A DNA stretch of 64,000 bases. Origin: Allobosea sp. Tri-44 (lineage in GTDB: Bacteria; Pseudomonadota; Alphaproteobacteria; Rhizobiales; Beijerinckiaceae). The stretch spans positions 434,001-498,000 of the forward strand of contig NZ_NBDP01000007.1 of assembly GCF_004123845.1 (NCBI RefSeq), given 5' to 3'. The notes below the pieces were generated by a model. The model ran no database searches. It saw nothing but the letters and a program-made list of their open reading frames with translations, and was not told the DNA's origin. Below are positions 26,996 through 34,760 of this stretch, in pieces. Each line of letters starts with the position of its first letter. The first letter of the stretch is position 1. Position numbers and translations under genes: made by a program.

Positions 26996-27760
26996 ATGAC
27001 CCAATCCAGCACGTCTCTCTCCGCCGCGCTCCTCGCCGGCGGCCTCGCCCTCGCACTGCTCGCCACGCCAGCGCTTGCGCAGCGCGAGCCGCCCGCGACC
27101 GAACAGGCCGAGGAAGCCGAACCACAAGCAGAACCGGCGCCGCGCGCACCGGCGGCCCGCCCTGCCCCTGCGACACGCCCAGCACCTGCGGCCCGCCCAG
27201 CGACAGCGAATCCGCCCGCCCGCCCAGCCAGTCCACCGACACGCCCTGCCACGGCACAAGCACCGGCTGCAGCCCCGACTGTCAGCCAGCCGACGGCCCA
27301 GGCCGCGCGCCTGCCGAACGGCGCCACGGCAGTGAACGAGGTCTATGGCGACTGGACGGTCGACTGCCGCATCAATGACGGCCAGAAACTCTGCGTGCTG
27401 ACCCAGTCGCAAGGCGACAGCCGCACGAACCAGCGCGTCTTTGCGGTCGAACTGCGCGCACCGAAGGATGGCCGCGCCGAGGGCACGATCCTGATGCCGT
27501 TCTGGCTCAAGCTCGAGAACGGCGCGGTGCTCAAGCTCGACGACAGGGATCTCGGCCAGGGCCTGCGCTTCTCGACCTGCTCGCCCGCAGGCTGCCTGCT
27601 GCCGGTCTCATTCCCGACCGTCGCCACCGACGCGATGAAGGGCGGCAAGACGCTGACGGCGGCCGCGCTCAACCTGTCGAACAACGACGTGGTCTCGTTC
27701 AATATCGCGCTGAACGGTTTCGGCCCCGCGCTCGACCGGCTGGTGCAACTGGCGAACTGA
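26996..27760 (+). CDS. Invasion-associated locus B (IalB) family protein
   Basis: 254-residue exported protein. A signal peptide (SLSAALLAGGLALALLATPALA) is followed by an unusual low-complexity region of about 80 residues rich in Ala and Pro (residues about 30-115), probably an extended linker. The C-terminal IalB domain starts at VYGDWTVDCRINDGQKLC and keeps the paired cysteines (CRIN...LC and STCSPAGCLLP). IalB was named in Bartonella, but non-pathogenic rhizobia have many copies and the role is unclear. ATG 26996 was chosen as the start of the signal peptide; no good ribosome binding site is visible, and ATG 26966 is an alternative. Confidence 0.85.
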   Translation: MTQSSTSLSAALLAGGLALALLATPALAQREPPATEQAEEAEPQAEPAPRAPAARPAPATRPAPAARPATANPPARPASPPTRPATAQAPAAAPTVSQPTAQAARLPNGATAVNEVYGDWTVDCRINDGQKLCVLTQSQGDSRTNQRVFAVELRAPKDGRAEGTILMPFWLKLENGAVLKLDDRDLGQGLRFSTCSPAGCLLPVSFPTVATDAMKGGKTLTAAALNLSNNDVVSFNIALNGFGPALDRLVQLAN

Positions 27761-27765
27761 CGAAA

Positions 27766-27798
27766 AAGCCGTCGCGGCGCTATGCGCCGCGACGGCTT
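27766..27798 (-). terminator. Rho-independent terminator
   Basis: AAGCCGTCGCGGCGC (27766-27780) and GCGCCGCGACGGCTT (27784-27798) make a perfect 15-bp stem with a 3-base loop. On the minus strand it is followed by a T-run (TTTTT), so it terminates the small minus-strand gene that ends at 27823. It also lies six bases after the convergent ialB-type gene and may stop that message too. Confidence 0.85.
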
Positions 27799-27822
27799 GC
27801 GATCTGCTAGGGCGTGGTGTGG

Positions 27823-28077
27823 CTATCGCCCCGAGCCATTAGAGCAGTTCATGAACGCCATGTGTGCGGCCGTGCCGACCTTGGCCGACCGCCAGGCTTT
27901 GCGACCGGGGCGAGCCGGATCGTCAATGACCCGCCCGCCATTGCTGAGCGCGCAGTTGCAGGAGCGCTGATCCCTCATGGTGCGGCACTCCGGATGGACG
28001 CCGCCTTGCGCAGACACTGGCTCCAACGAACCAAGAACAATCAGCGCGGCACCGCCGAGCAGAAGAGCAAGACGCAT
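27823..28077 (-). CDS. Small secreted cysteine-containing protein
   Basis: 84 residues: signal peptide MRLALLLGGAALIVLGSL with cleavage near VSAQ, then a mature part of about 60 residues with four cysteines (HPECRTMRDQRSCNCALSNG and MNCSNGSGR). ATG 28077 is preceded by GGGGGA, which decides the start over a longer open frame. No family recognised. It ends just before a strong terminator, which supports it being a real single-gene unit. Confidence 0.65.
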   Translation of the reverse strand: MRLALLLGGAALIVLGSLEPVSAQGGVHPECRTMRDQRSCNCALSNGGRVIDDPARPGRKAWRSAKVGTAAHMAFMNCSNGSGR

Positions 28078-28193
28078 ATCAAATCCCCCAAGCCGCAGCT
28101 CAGGGTTGCATGGCTTGGAAGCCCGCGTCCATAGCCCGCGAGAGCCGCACACCGAATGCGCGGCTTCGCGATCAGTCAACCGGCTGCTACCCC

Positions 28194-29123
28194 TCAGATC
28201 TTGGCGCGCGGGTCGTGCTTCGCCAGGCGGCCGAGCAGGTAATCGACCTCAGCCTTGGCAGCGGCGGTCAGGCCCGGGCCGGGCTTGCGCTGCGCATCGC
28301 TGGCGAGGATGCCGCGCTTCATCATCACATATTTGCGCACGGCGAGGCCGACGCCCTGCTGCTGCTCATAGCGCAGCAGCGGCAGATGCGCGTCGAAGAT
28401 GTCGTGGGCATCGTCGCGGCGGCCGGCCTTGTTGGCCTTGACCACGTCGATCAGCAGTTCCGGGAAGGCGTAGCCGGTGTTGGCGCCGTCGGCGCCGCGC
28501 TCGATCTCGAAATCGAGGAAGAGCCCGCCATTGCCGGTCAGGATCGCGACGCGCCGCAGCGAGCCCTCGGCCTCGAACTTGCGCAGGGTCGAGATCTTCT
28601 CAAGGCCCGGCCAGTCCTCGTGCTTCAGCATCACGCAGGACGGGTTGTCCTGGATGATCTTGCGGATGACAGCGGGGGTCATCACCACCGAGAGCGTCAG
28701 CGGATAATCCTGGATGACGAAGGGGATGTCGGAGCCGATCGCCTCGACCGCCTGCGCGTAATAGCCGGTGATCTGGTCGTCGGTGCGCAGGTTCGTCGGC
28801 GGGGCAATCATCACGCCGCCGGCGCCGAGCTCCATGACCTGCCGGGCCAGCGAGCGCATCGCCGCAAAGCCCGGCGCCGAGACCCCGACGATGATCGGCT
28901 TGCCGCCCATCTTCGCAACCGCGCGCTTGACCAGGCCGAGCGATTCCTCCGGCTCGAGCTTGGGCGCCTCGCCCATGATGCCGAGCACGGTGACGCCGTC
29001 CGAGCCGATGCTGGCATAAAAGTCGAAGAGCCGGTCGGCCGAGCTCCAGTCGACGCTGCCGTCCGGGTTGAACGGGGTCGGCGCGATCGGAAAGACGCCG
29101 GAGGCTTCGGTGGTCAGACGCAT
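28194..29123 (-). CDS. Dihydrodipicolinate synthase family protein (class I lyase/synthase)
   Basis: 309-residue TIM-barrel enzyme of the DHDPS/NAL/KDG-aldolase family. It has VFPIAPTPFNPDG at the start of the barrel, GIMGEAPKL in place of the usual GTTGE, the Tyr of VIQDYPLT (Tyr140) and the Schiff-base Lys in CVMLKHEDW (Lys167). It lies 23 bases after an FAH-family gene in the same direction, with AAGGAGA before the ATG. The pairing suggests keto-acid or deoxy-sugar-acid degradation rather than lysine biosynthesis. Confidence 0.87.
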   Translation of the reverse strand: MRLTTEASGVFPIAPTPFNPDGSVDWSSADRLFDFYASIGSDGVTVLGIMGEAPKLEPEESLGLVKRAVAKMGGKPIIVGVSAPGFAAMRSLARQVMELGAGGVMIAPPTNLRTDDQITGYYAQAVEAIGSDIPFVIQDYPLTLSVVMTPAVIRKIIQDNPSCVMLKHEDWPGLEKISTLRKFEAEGSLRRVAILTGNGGLFLDFEIERGADGANTGYAFPELLIDVVKANKAGRRDDAHDIFDAHLPLLRYEQQQGVGLAVRKYVMMKRGILASDAQRKPGPGLTAAAKAEVDYLLGRLAKHDPRAKI

Positions 29124-29146
29124 GGTAGTCTCCTTAAGCCGGCCAG

Positions 29147-29833
29147 TCAGACGATCCTGGTGCGGACAGTGCCGACACCCGCGATCGTGCCTTCGAGCAG
29201 GTCGCCCTTGACAACGGCCGCGACGCCTTCGGGCGTGCCGGTCATGATCAGGTCACCCGGCGCCAGCGTGACGAAGCCGGAGAGATACGAGATCGTCTCC
29301 GGCACGTTCCAGATCATCTTGGCGAGATCGGAGCTCTGGCGCACCGCACCGTTGACCTTGAGCTCGATCAGGCCCTTGTCGGGATGGCCGGCCTTGGCCG
29401 CCGGAACGATCTCACCGATCGGTGCCGACGAGTCGAAGCCCTTGCCCATGTCCCAGGGCTTGCCGGCTTTCTTGGCGGCGCCCTGCAGGTCGCGGCGGGT
29501 CATGTCGAAGCCGGCGGCATAGCCGAAGACATGGGAGAGCGCTTCGGCTTCGGCGATGTCCTTGCCGCCCTTCCCGATCGCGACGACGAGCTCCATCTCA
29601 TGGTGCAGATCGGCGGTCTTGGGCGGATAGGGCATTTCGGCGCTGCCGGTCAGCACGGCGTCGGACGGCTTGGTGAAGAAGAACGGCTCCTCGCGATCGG
29701 GATCGCCACCCATCTCGCGAGTGTGCTCGGCGTAATTGCGGCCGACGCAGAAGATGCGGCGCACCGGGAAGAGCCCGCCGCCGGCCACCGGAATGACGGC
29801 GACCTTCGGCGGATCGATGACATAGCTGGACAT
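29147..29833 (-). CDS. Fumarylacetoacetate hydrolase family protein
   Basis: 228-residue FAH-fold hydrolase or decarboxylase close in size to FAHD1/acylpyruvase types. Motifs are IFCVGRNYAEH, EPFFFTKPSDAV, LHHEMELVVAIG (metal-binding Glu pair) and the C-terminal GDLIMTGTPEGV. ATG 29833 (MSSYVID) was chosen because it begins the conserved region; an earlier in-frame ATG at 29869 is possible. Probably co-transcribed with the DapA-like gene. Confidence 0.88.
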   Translation of the reverse strand: MSSYVIDPPKVAVIPVAGGGLFPVRRIFCVGRNYAEHTREMGGDPDREEPFFFTKPSDAVLTGSAEMPYPPKTADLHHEMELVVAIGKGGKDIAEAEALSHVFGYAAGFDMTRRDLQGAAKKAGKPWDMGKGFDSSAPIGEIVPAAKAGHPDKGLIELKVNGAVRQSSDLAKMIWNVPETISYLSGFVTLAPGDLIMTGTPEGVAAVVKGDLLEGTIAGVGTVRTRIV

Positions 29834-29980
29834 GGCTGCGCCCCGTTCGAGAAATGCGGGAGCGTTCATGCGGGAGCACGCCCGCCGGGGCAAGTGCCTG
29901 GCATGCGATGACGGGGCTGCGCAGCGGTCGCGACGCAAGCGCGGGATCCCTCTGCGGAAGGTCGATCGCCTGGCTCCCTA

Positions 29981-30136
29981 CCTTCCCCCTTGTGGGGAAG
30001 GGTATGGGGATGGGGGTAGTGCCGCCTGGTGATTGCCGGCAGAATGGAACTGGCAGCGGGGGCAGCGCGATCCAGCCCAGCCGATCGTTCCGGCTTTGCG
30101 ACCCCCACCCCTGCCCCTCCCCACAAGGGGGAGGGG
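29981..30136. repeat. Two inverted copies of a C/G-rich stem-loop repeat
   Basis: The 324-base gap between the FAH gene and the Lrp gene has no gene. It holds a stem CCTTCCCC/GGGGAAGG (29981-30001) followed by a G-rich tail, and further on a C-rich run leading into CCCCTCCCC/GGGGAGGGG (30114-30136). The second is the reverse complement of the first with a few changes, so these are two copies of one element in opposite orientation. Similar CCCTCCCC-CTTGT-GGGGAGGG elements are common dispersed repeats in alphaproteobacteria. Confidence 0.65.
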
Positions 30137-30157
30137 TTCCCGCGCTCTATTCGTCGA

Positions 30158-30640
30158 TCACGACGCCTTCGGCAGGTCCGGCACCTTGTAGGCCGTCGTC
30201 GCCTTGATCCGCTCCATGGCGAAGCGCGAGGTGACGTTCTTGAGCGGGATCGTCTCTATCAGCTTCTTGTAGAAGGTGTCATAGGCGGCCATGTCGGCGA
30301 CAACGACGCGCAGCATGTAATCGACATCGCCGGCCATGCGGTAGAACTCGATCACCTCCGGCATCGCCGCGACGCTCTGGGCGAACTTCTCCAGCCAGGG
30401 TCCGGAATGGTCGGCCGTCTCGATCTGAACGAAGACGGTGAGCCCCAGCCCGATCTTCTCGGGCGCCACCAGCGCGACACGCTTGATGATCACACCGGTC
30501 TGCTCGAGGCGCTGAATCCGCTTCCAGCACGGGGTCTGCGACAGCCCGACCCGATCGGCGAGCTCCGCGATCGAGATGTTGGAGTCTGCCTGCAACACAG
30601 TCAGAATCTTGCGATCAATGGCGTCCATCTCTCGATCCAT
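30158..30640 (-). CDS. Lrp/AsnC family transcriptional regulator
   Basis: 160-residue Lrp-type regulator: DNA-binding domain with AIDRKILTVLQADSNIS and SIAELADRVGLSQTPCWKRI, then the RAM domain (VFVQIETADHSGPWLEKF, GDVDYMLRVVVADMAAYD). The second in-frame ATG at 30628 may be the true start because it gives the usual MDAIDRKIL N terminus. It is divergent from a nitrate/sulfonate/taurine-type ABC transporter, with a nested palindrome between them, and probably controls it. Confidence 0.9.
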   Translation of the reverse strand: MDREMDAIDRKILTVLQADSNISIAELADRVGLSQTPCWKRIQRLEQTGVIIKRVALVAPEKIGLGLTVFVQIETADHSGPWLEKFAQSVAAMPEVIEFYRMAGDVDYMLRVVVADMAAYDTFYKKLIETIPLKNVTSRFAMERIKATTAYKVPDLPKAS

Positions 30641-30648
30641 AATGATGG

Positions 30649-30690
30649 AGAAAATTCCTTTTGCCAGAATTAGGCAATGTAGAATTTTCT
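30649..30690. promoter_or_regulatory. Nested palindrome, candidate Lrp operator
   Basis: AGAAAATTC (30649-30657) and GAATTTTCT (30682-30690) form an outer 9-bp inverted repeat. Inside it, TTGCC (30661-30665) and GGCAA (30673-30677) form an inner one with nearly the same centre. It lies in the AT-rich 144-base divergent gap, beginning 9 bases from the Lrp start, which fits autoregulation plus control of the ABC transporter. Confidence 0.55.
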
Positions 30691-30784
30691 TCTTTTTGAA
30701 GGGCTCAGCTTGTATTTAGATAGAAAATCCTTTTATCAAACGTCAATAGGCTAGATATCACGCGCCATCTGGGGAAATACGATT

Positions 30785-31819
30785 ATGGATCGCCGCCAGT
30801 TCCTGCTTGCCGGCTCTTCGCTCGCCGCTGCGATGCCCTTGGTCGCCGCGTCCTTCACGGGGGCCCGCGGTCAGGAGACCGTCCCCGCCCGGATCGGCTA
30901 CATCCCCGTCATCGGCACCGCCCCGATCTTCGTCGCCAATGGCGAGGGCTGGCTGAAGCAGGCTGGCATCACGCCAACGTTCACGGTGTTCGAATCCGGC
31001 CCGAACATGATCCAGGCGCTCGCCTCGGGCACGATCGACCTTTACGTCGCCGGCGTCGCCCCGCTCGCCGTCGCCCGTTCGCGCGGCGTCGACATCCGCG
31101 TCGTCGCCTCAACCGCGACCGGCGAGAACGTCTTCGTCGCCGCCCCCGCTCTGGCGAAGTTCTTCACGGAGGGAACGAGCGCAGCCGCCGCCTTCAAGGC
31201 GCACAAGGCCGCGACCGGCAAGCCGGCGCGTCTCGCCACCCAGCCGGCCGGCTCCGTTCCTAATACCGTGCTGCAATACTGGCTCTGGGAGGTCGCCAAG
31301 GCTGACAAGGCCGATGTCGAGGTGGTGCCGATGGGCATCGACGCGACGCAGCAGGCGGTGCTCGCCGGCGCCGTCGAGGGCGCGATCGTGCGCGAGCCCG
31401 CCCTCACAATCGTCCAGACCCGCAATCCCGGCATCAAGCTGATCGCCGGCGGCGAGGACGTCTTCCCCGGCCAGCCCGGCACCGTCGTCGCCGTCTCCGG
31501 CGCCTTCCTGACCAAGAACAACGCCGCCGTGCAGGGGCTGGTGTCCGGCCTCGTCAAGGCCGCCGAGGTGCTGATCAAGACGCCCGCCAAGGCCGCGCCC
31601 CATGTCGGCGCCGCGCTCGGCAAGGGCATCGTCGATCCCGCTCTGATCGAGAAAGCGCTGGTCTCGCCGGCGACCAGGTTCGAGATCGACCCGCGCAAAA
31701 TCATCGAGCCAGCGCGTGCCATGCAGTCCTATCAGGTCAAGCTCGGCTCGCTCGAGAAGGAACTTCCGTTCGACGGCCTGTTCGAGACGCAGTATTACGA
31801 GCGCGCCATCAAGGGCTGA
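30785..31819 (+). CDS. ABC transporter substrate-binding protein (NitT/TauT type)
   Basis: 344-residue exported binding protein with a twin-arginine-like signal (MDRRQFLLAGSSLAAAMPL). The mature part has RIGYIPVIGTAPIFVANGEGW and ESGPNMIQALASGTIDLYVAG, typical of NMT1/SsuA/TauA proteins for nitrate, sulfonate or taurine-like ligands. It is followed by a matching permease and ATPase. The ligand cannot be named from sequence. Confidence 0.88.
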   Translation: MDRRQFLLAGSSLAAAMPLVAASFTGARGQETVPARIGYIPVIGTAPIFVANGEGWLKQAGITPTFTVFESGPNMIQALASGTIDLYVAGVAPLAVARSRGVDIRVVASTATGENVFVAAPALAKFFTEGTSAAAAFKAHKAATGKPARLATQPAGSVPNTVLQYWLWEVAKADKADVEVVPMGIDATQQAVLAGAVEGAIVREPALTIVQTRNPGIKLIAGGEDVFPGQPGTVVAVSGAFLTKNNAAVQGLVSGLVKAAEVLIKTPAKAAPHVGAALGKGIVDPALIEKALVSPATRFEIDPRKIIEPARAMQSYQVKLGSLEKELPFDGLFETQYYERAIKG

Positions 31820-31832
31820 CGGGGCTATCCAT

Positions 31833-32585
31833 TTGCGTTCACTGCGGGCTCCGGCCCTCGCCCTGACGGGCCTCATCGCCTTCCTCTTGCTGTGGGAGGC
31901 GATTCCCTATTTCGGCCTGGTCAACCCGGCCTTCCTGCCGGGCCCCAGCGCCCTGCCGAGCGCCTTCCTGCGCGAGGTGAAGTCCGGTGCCTGGCTCACG
32001 GCCATCATGGGCTCGCTCGGCCACTACTTCATCGGTCTCATCACCGGCGCCGGCCTCGGCATTGCGCTCGGCGTGCTGACTGGCATGTCGAGGATCGCCG
32101 AGGAGACGACCGCCTGGGTGGTGCGGCTGCTGCGGCCAATCCCCGGCCTCGCCTGGGTGCCGTTCGCGATCATCTGGTTCGGCGTCAATCCGCAGGCAGC
32201 AGTGTTCATCATTGCGATCGGTGTGTTCTGGATCGTCTTCTTCGCGGCACAGGGCGCGATCCGCGGCGTCGACCGCGACCTGATCGAGGTCGCCGACGCC
32301 TTCGGCTTCCGCTCGCCGGTCCAGCGGTTGGTCAAGATCCTGCTGCCGGCGGCGATGCCCGGCATCCTCGTCGGCGTGCGCACCGCGCTCGGCCAGGCCT
32401 GGATGGCGGTGGTCGCGGCAGAGATCTTCGGCGTCGCCGGCGTCGGCCAGCGCATGATGCAGGCTTCCAGCCTGCTCGCGACCGATCTCGTCGTCATCTA
32501 CATGCTGACCATGGCGGCGCTCTACGGCCTGCTCGACACGCTGTTCGTCGCCTTCCAGGGATGGGTGCTGCGTTGGAAAGCGTGA
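31833..32585 (+). CDS. ABC transporter permease (SsuC/TauC type)
   Basis: 250-residue inner-membrane permease with about six helices. ALALTGLIAFLLLWEAIPYF is the first helix, and the EAA-type loop reads LIEVADAFGFRSPVQR. The start is uncertain: no ATG lies at the right place, and TTG 31833, 13 bases after the binding-protein stop, is the best candidate. Stop overlaps the ATPase start (GTGA). Confidence 0.87.
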   Translation: MRSLRAPALALTGLIAFLLLWEAIPYFGLVNPAFLPGPSALPSAFLREVKSGAWLTAIMGSLGHYFIGLITGAGLGIALGVLTGMSRIAEETTAWVVRLLRPIPGLAWVPFAIIWFGVNPQAAVFIIAIGVFWIVFFAAQGAIRGVDRDLIEVADAFGFRSPVQRLVKILLPAAMPGILVGVRTALGQAWMAVVAAEIFGVAGVGQRMMQASSLLATDLVVIYMLTMAALYGLLDTLFVAFQGWVLRWKA

Positions 32586-33337
32586 TCGACATCAAGGAGC
32601 TGTCGCTCACCTTCACCCGCGACAGCGAGGCAACCGAGGTCCTGCGCAAGCTGAATCTGTCGGTGGCGCGCGGCGAGTTCCTCGCCATCGTCGGCCCGTC
32701 GGGCGTCGGCAAGTCGACGCTGTTGCGCGTCATTGCCGGTCTCGCCCGCCCGAGCGGCGGCGAAGTCGTGATCAACGCGAAAGACAATACCCGCCGGCCG
32801 GTCGCGCTGGTCTTCCAGGATTCGCGGCTGCTGCCCTGGCGGAAAGTGATCTCGAATGTCGGCTTCGGTCTCGAAGGCCAGACGCCGCGCGCCGGGCGCC
32901 TCGCCAAGGCACAGGAGACGCTCGACCTCGTCGGCCTCGGGCCATTGACGCAGCGCTGGCCGCACCAGCTCTCCGGCGGCCAGCGCCAGCGCGTCTCGCT
33001 GGCGCGGGCACTCGCGGTCGAGCCCGAGATCCTCTTGATGGACGAGCCGTTCTCGGCGCTCGATGCGCTGACCCGCGAGACGCTGCAGGACGAACTGATC
33101 CGCGTCTGGCAGCGTACCGGCAAGACGGTGCTGTTCGTCACCCACGATATCGACGAAGCCGCCTATCTCGCCGACCGGGTCGTGGTGCTCTCGGGCGCAC
33201 CGGGCCAGATCATCGCCGAGCACCGGATTTCGGCAGCCCATCCGCGTCGGCGCGGGGCGGAAGCCGAGGCGGAGATCGTGCGCGCGGTCCGCGTCAACCT
33301 CGGCGCGGACATCGTTAGCGACGGTGCGGCGATCTGA
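32582..33337 (+). CDS. ABC transporter ATP-binding protein (SsuB/TauB type)
   Basis: 251-residue ATPase with Walker A GPSGVGKST, Q-loop FQDSRLLPWRKV (LLPW is typical of nitrate/sulfonate transporters), signature LSGGQRQRV, Walker B LLMDEPFSALD and H-loop VTHDIDEAAYLADRV. GTG 32582 was chosen because it overlaps the permease stop by 4 bases and GGAAAG lies upstream; TTG 32573 is the alternative. The frame is open much further upstream but that part is only a shadow of the permease. Confidence 0.9.
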   Translation: MIDIKELSLTFTRDSEATEVLRKLNLSVARGEFLAIVGPSGVGKSTLLRVIAGLARPSGGEVVINAKDNTRRPVALVFQDSRLLPWRKVISNVGFGLEGQTPRAGRLAKAQETLDLVGLGPLTQRWPHQLSGGQRQRVSLARALAVEPEILLMDEPFSALDALTRETLQDELIRVWQRTGKTVLFVTHDIDEAAYLADRVVVLSGAPGQIIAEHRISAAHPRRRGAEAEAEIVRAVRVNLGADIVSDGAAI

Positions 33338-33370
33338 CCCGCGGAGATCGATTTCATCGCCGTGCCAGCG

Positions 33371-34378
33371 TCAATCGTCAGGCTGCGCGCTCAATCCCGC
33401 CAGCGCCGCCCTGATGGTGTCGATCTTCTCCCCGCGAGCGATCAGCGCGGCAGCGCGTCGGCCATGACGCGCGAGAGCGTGGTGGCTCTTGTCTGCGGCT
33501 GAAAGGATGATGTGCTGCGGATCGTAGCCGGCCGCCTGCAATCGGCGCACATAAGTCAGCTGGGTTGCGTAGGGGACGATGCGATCCTGCTGGTCCGACA
33601 GAACGAGGATCAGCGGCTTGGGATCACGCCGAATGCCGACGAGGTGATCGATGGGATTGTATAGCGCGTTGCTGGCGCTTTGGACCGTGCGCCGCTTGTT
33701 CCAGTAGTCCGTCACCTCGCGCACCGACAGCAACGCCGACGACAGCACCACGGCCGACACATCCCGGCGCCGGTTGAGCAGAGACGCGGCGATGTGGCCG
33801 CCTCCGGATTGCCCGGCCAGAATGAACGTCGATACGCGATAGCGCCGTTTGATCGCATCGAGCGCACCATCCACCAGCATGACCTCGCGCAGTTCGCGAC
33901 GCTGACTGTGATCGCCGGACGAGCCGAACATGCCGGGACGAGCGATAAAAATCGCAGGGCTGCCCGCCTGCGCCGACCAGCGCGCCATGTCGCGCCCGAT
34001 CAGCTCCGGCGATTGGCGCTCATATCCCGATCCGACGAAACGAACGCCCTCTTTCGTTTTCAGGAGCACGTCGCCAGTGAAATACACCAGGACTGTGGGG
34101 TTATCGGCGGCGCTCAGCCCCTGCGAATAGGTGCGCAGGCAATCGCCCTTGCCGCCGACCTCGATCCAGAATCCCCCGGGAATACCGGCACAATGGTCGA
34201 GCGAACTGAACGAGCCGTGCAGGGCTTCATAAGGCGCAAAGCGATCAGCCGCGCGCGGCACCGCAAGCTCCTTCGGCGCGGCCGGCGCAGCGGGAGGCAG
34301 CTCCAACCTTTCAGCAAAGGCGCTCGGCGCAACAGCTGTCGCGATGGCGACGATCAACCAGCGAAGTAGCTGCTTCAT
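33371..34378 (-). CDS. Exported alpha/beta hydrolase-like protein
   Basis: 335 residues with a signal peptide (LLRWLIVAIATAVAPSAFA, cleavage near residue 22). ILAGQSGGGHIAASLL gives a serine nucleophile elbow (G-x-S-x-G), LSDQQDRIVPY a probable catalytic Asp region, and ADKSHHALARHG a probable His. It looks like a periplasmic serine esterase or peptidase of the alpha/beta fold. Its start follows a 54-residue membrane protein by only 4 bases, so the pair is probably translated together. Confidence 0.78.
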   Translation of the reverse strand: MKQLLRWLIVAIATAVAPSAFAERLELPPAAPAAPKELAVPRAADRFAPYEALHGSFSSLDHCAGIPGGFWIEVGGKGDCLRTYSQGLSAADNPTVLVYFTGDVLLKTKEGVRFVGSGYERQSPELIGRDMARWSAQAGSPAIFIARPGMFGSSGDHSQRRELREVMLVDGALDAIKRRYRVSTFILAGQSGGGHIAASLLNRRRDVSAVVLSSALLSVREVTDYWNKRRTVQSASNALYNPIDHLVGIRRDPKPLILVLSDQQDRIVPYATQLTYVRRLQAAGYDPQHIILSAADKSHHALARHGRRAAALIARGEKIDTIRAALAGLSAQPDD

Positions 34379-34382
34379 AACC

Positions 34383-34547
34383 CTAGCTTCGGATGATCGC
34401 TCGAAAACCTAAACCAACGACGAGCGACAGCGCCGTCGCGGCCACCCAGATCAATGCCGCCGCCGCAATGATGGCGGTGACCAGATTGATCAGGACCTGA
34501 TCCTTCACGCCGAACAGCGAGCACCACCACGAAATAAATCGCTTCAC
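34383..34547 (-). CDS. Small membrane protein (54 residues)
   Basis: A short gene below usual ORF cut-offs. GTG 34547 is preceded by GGAGG at good spacing, and the product begins KRFISWWCSLFGVKD, followed by a hydrophobic stretch of about 25 residues (VLINLVTAIIAAAALIWVAA and onward) and a short basic tail ending in FRAIIRS. It is predicted to span the inner membrane once. The TAG stop lies 4 bases before the ATG of the exported hydrolase, which implies coupling. A nearby out-of-frame ATG (34551) reads into an implausible product. Family unknown. Confidence 0.6.
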   Translation of the reverse strand: MKRFISWWCSLFGVKDQVLINLVTAIIAAAALIWVAATALSLVVGLGFRAIIRS

Positions 34548-34707
34548 TCATGGCCTCCGGACTGAGGACAGCAGCACTGACGGATGGAACCCGCCGCTTG
34601 CCAGGACAGCAGTTGTGACCGCATCAGATATCAATCAAAAGTTGCCAATGCGTTGGCATCACCCTCCGTTCCCCATAAGGAAAATTCGTTCGCCTTTACG
34701 AACGCAA

Positions 34708-34739
34708 TTGACGGTGATATTCCCCTTGTCCGTTATATA
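34708..34739 (+). promoter_or_regulatory. Candidate metZ promoter
   Basis: TTGACG at 34708-34713 and an AT-rich -10 region (GTTATATA, 34732-34739) lie 18 or so bases apart, just upstream of ATG 34761. The AT-rich region is itself framed by TCCGTT/AACGGA halves. Two more small hairpins (TGCCAA/TTGGCA and CGTTCG/CGAACG) lie further upstream. I looked for a SAM-II-type riboswitch here and did not recognise one. Confidence 0.4.
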
Positions 34740-34760
34740 GAACGGAACGGGCGGTTTCTC

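Noticed and set aside
34584..34760. SAM-II-type riboswitch before metZ
   Set aside because: SAM riboswitches are known before methionine genes in alphaproteobacteria, but the conserved pseudoknot bases could not be found; only short hairpins and a promoter-like pair are present.
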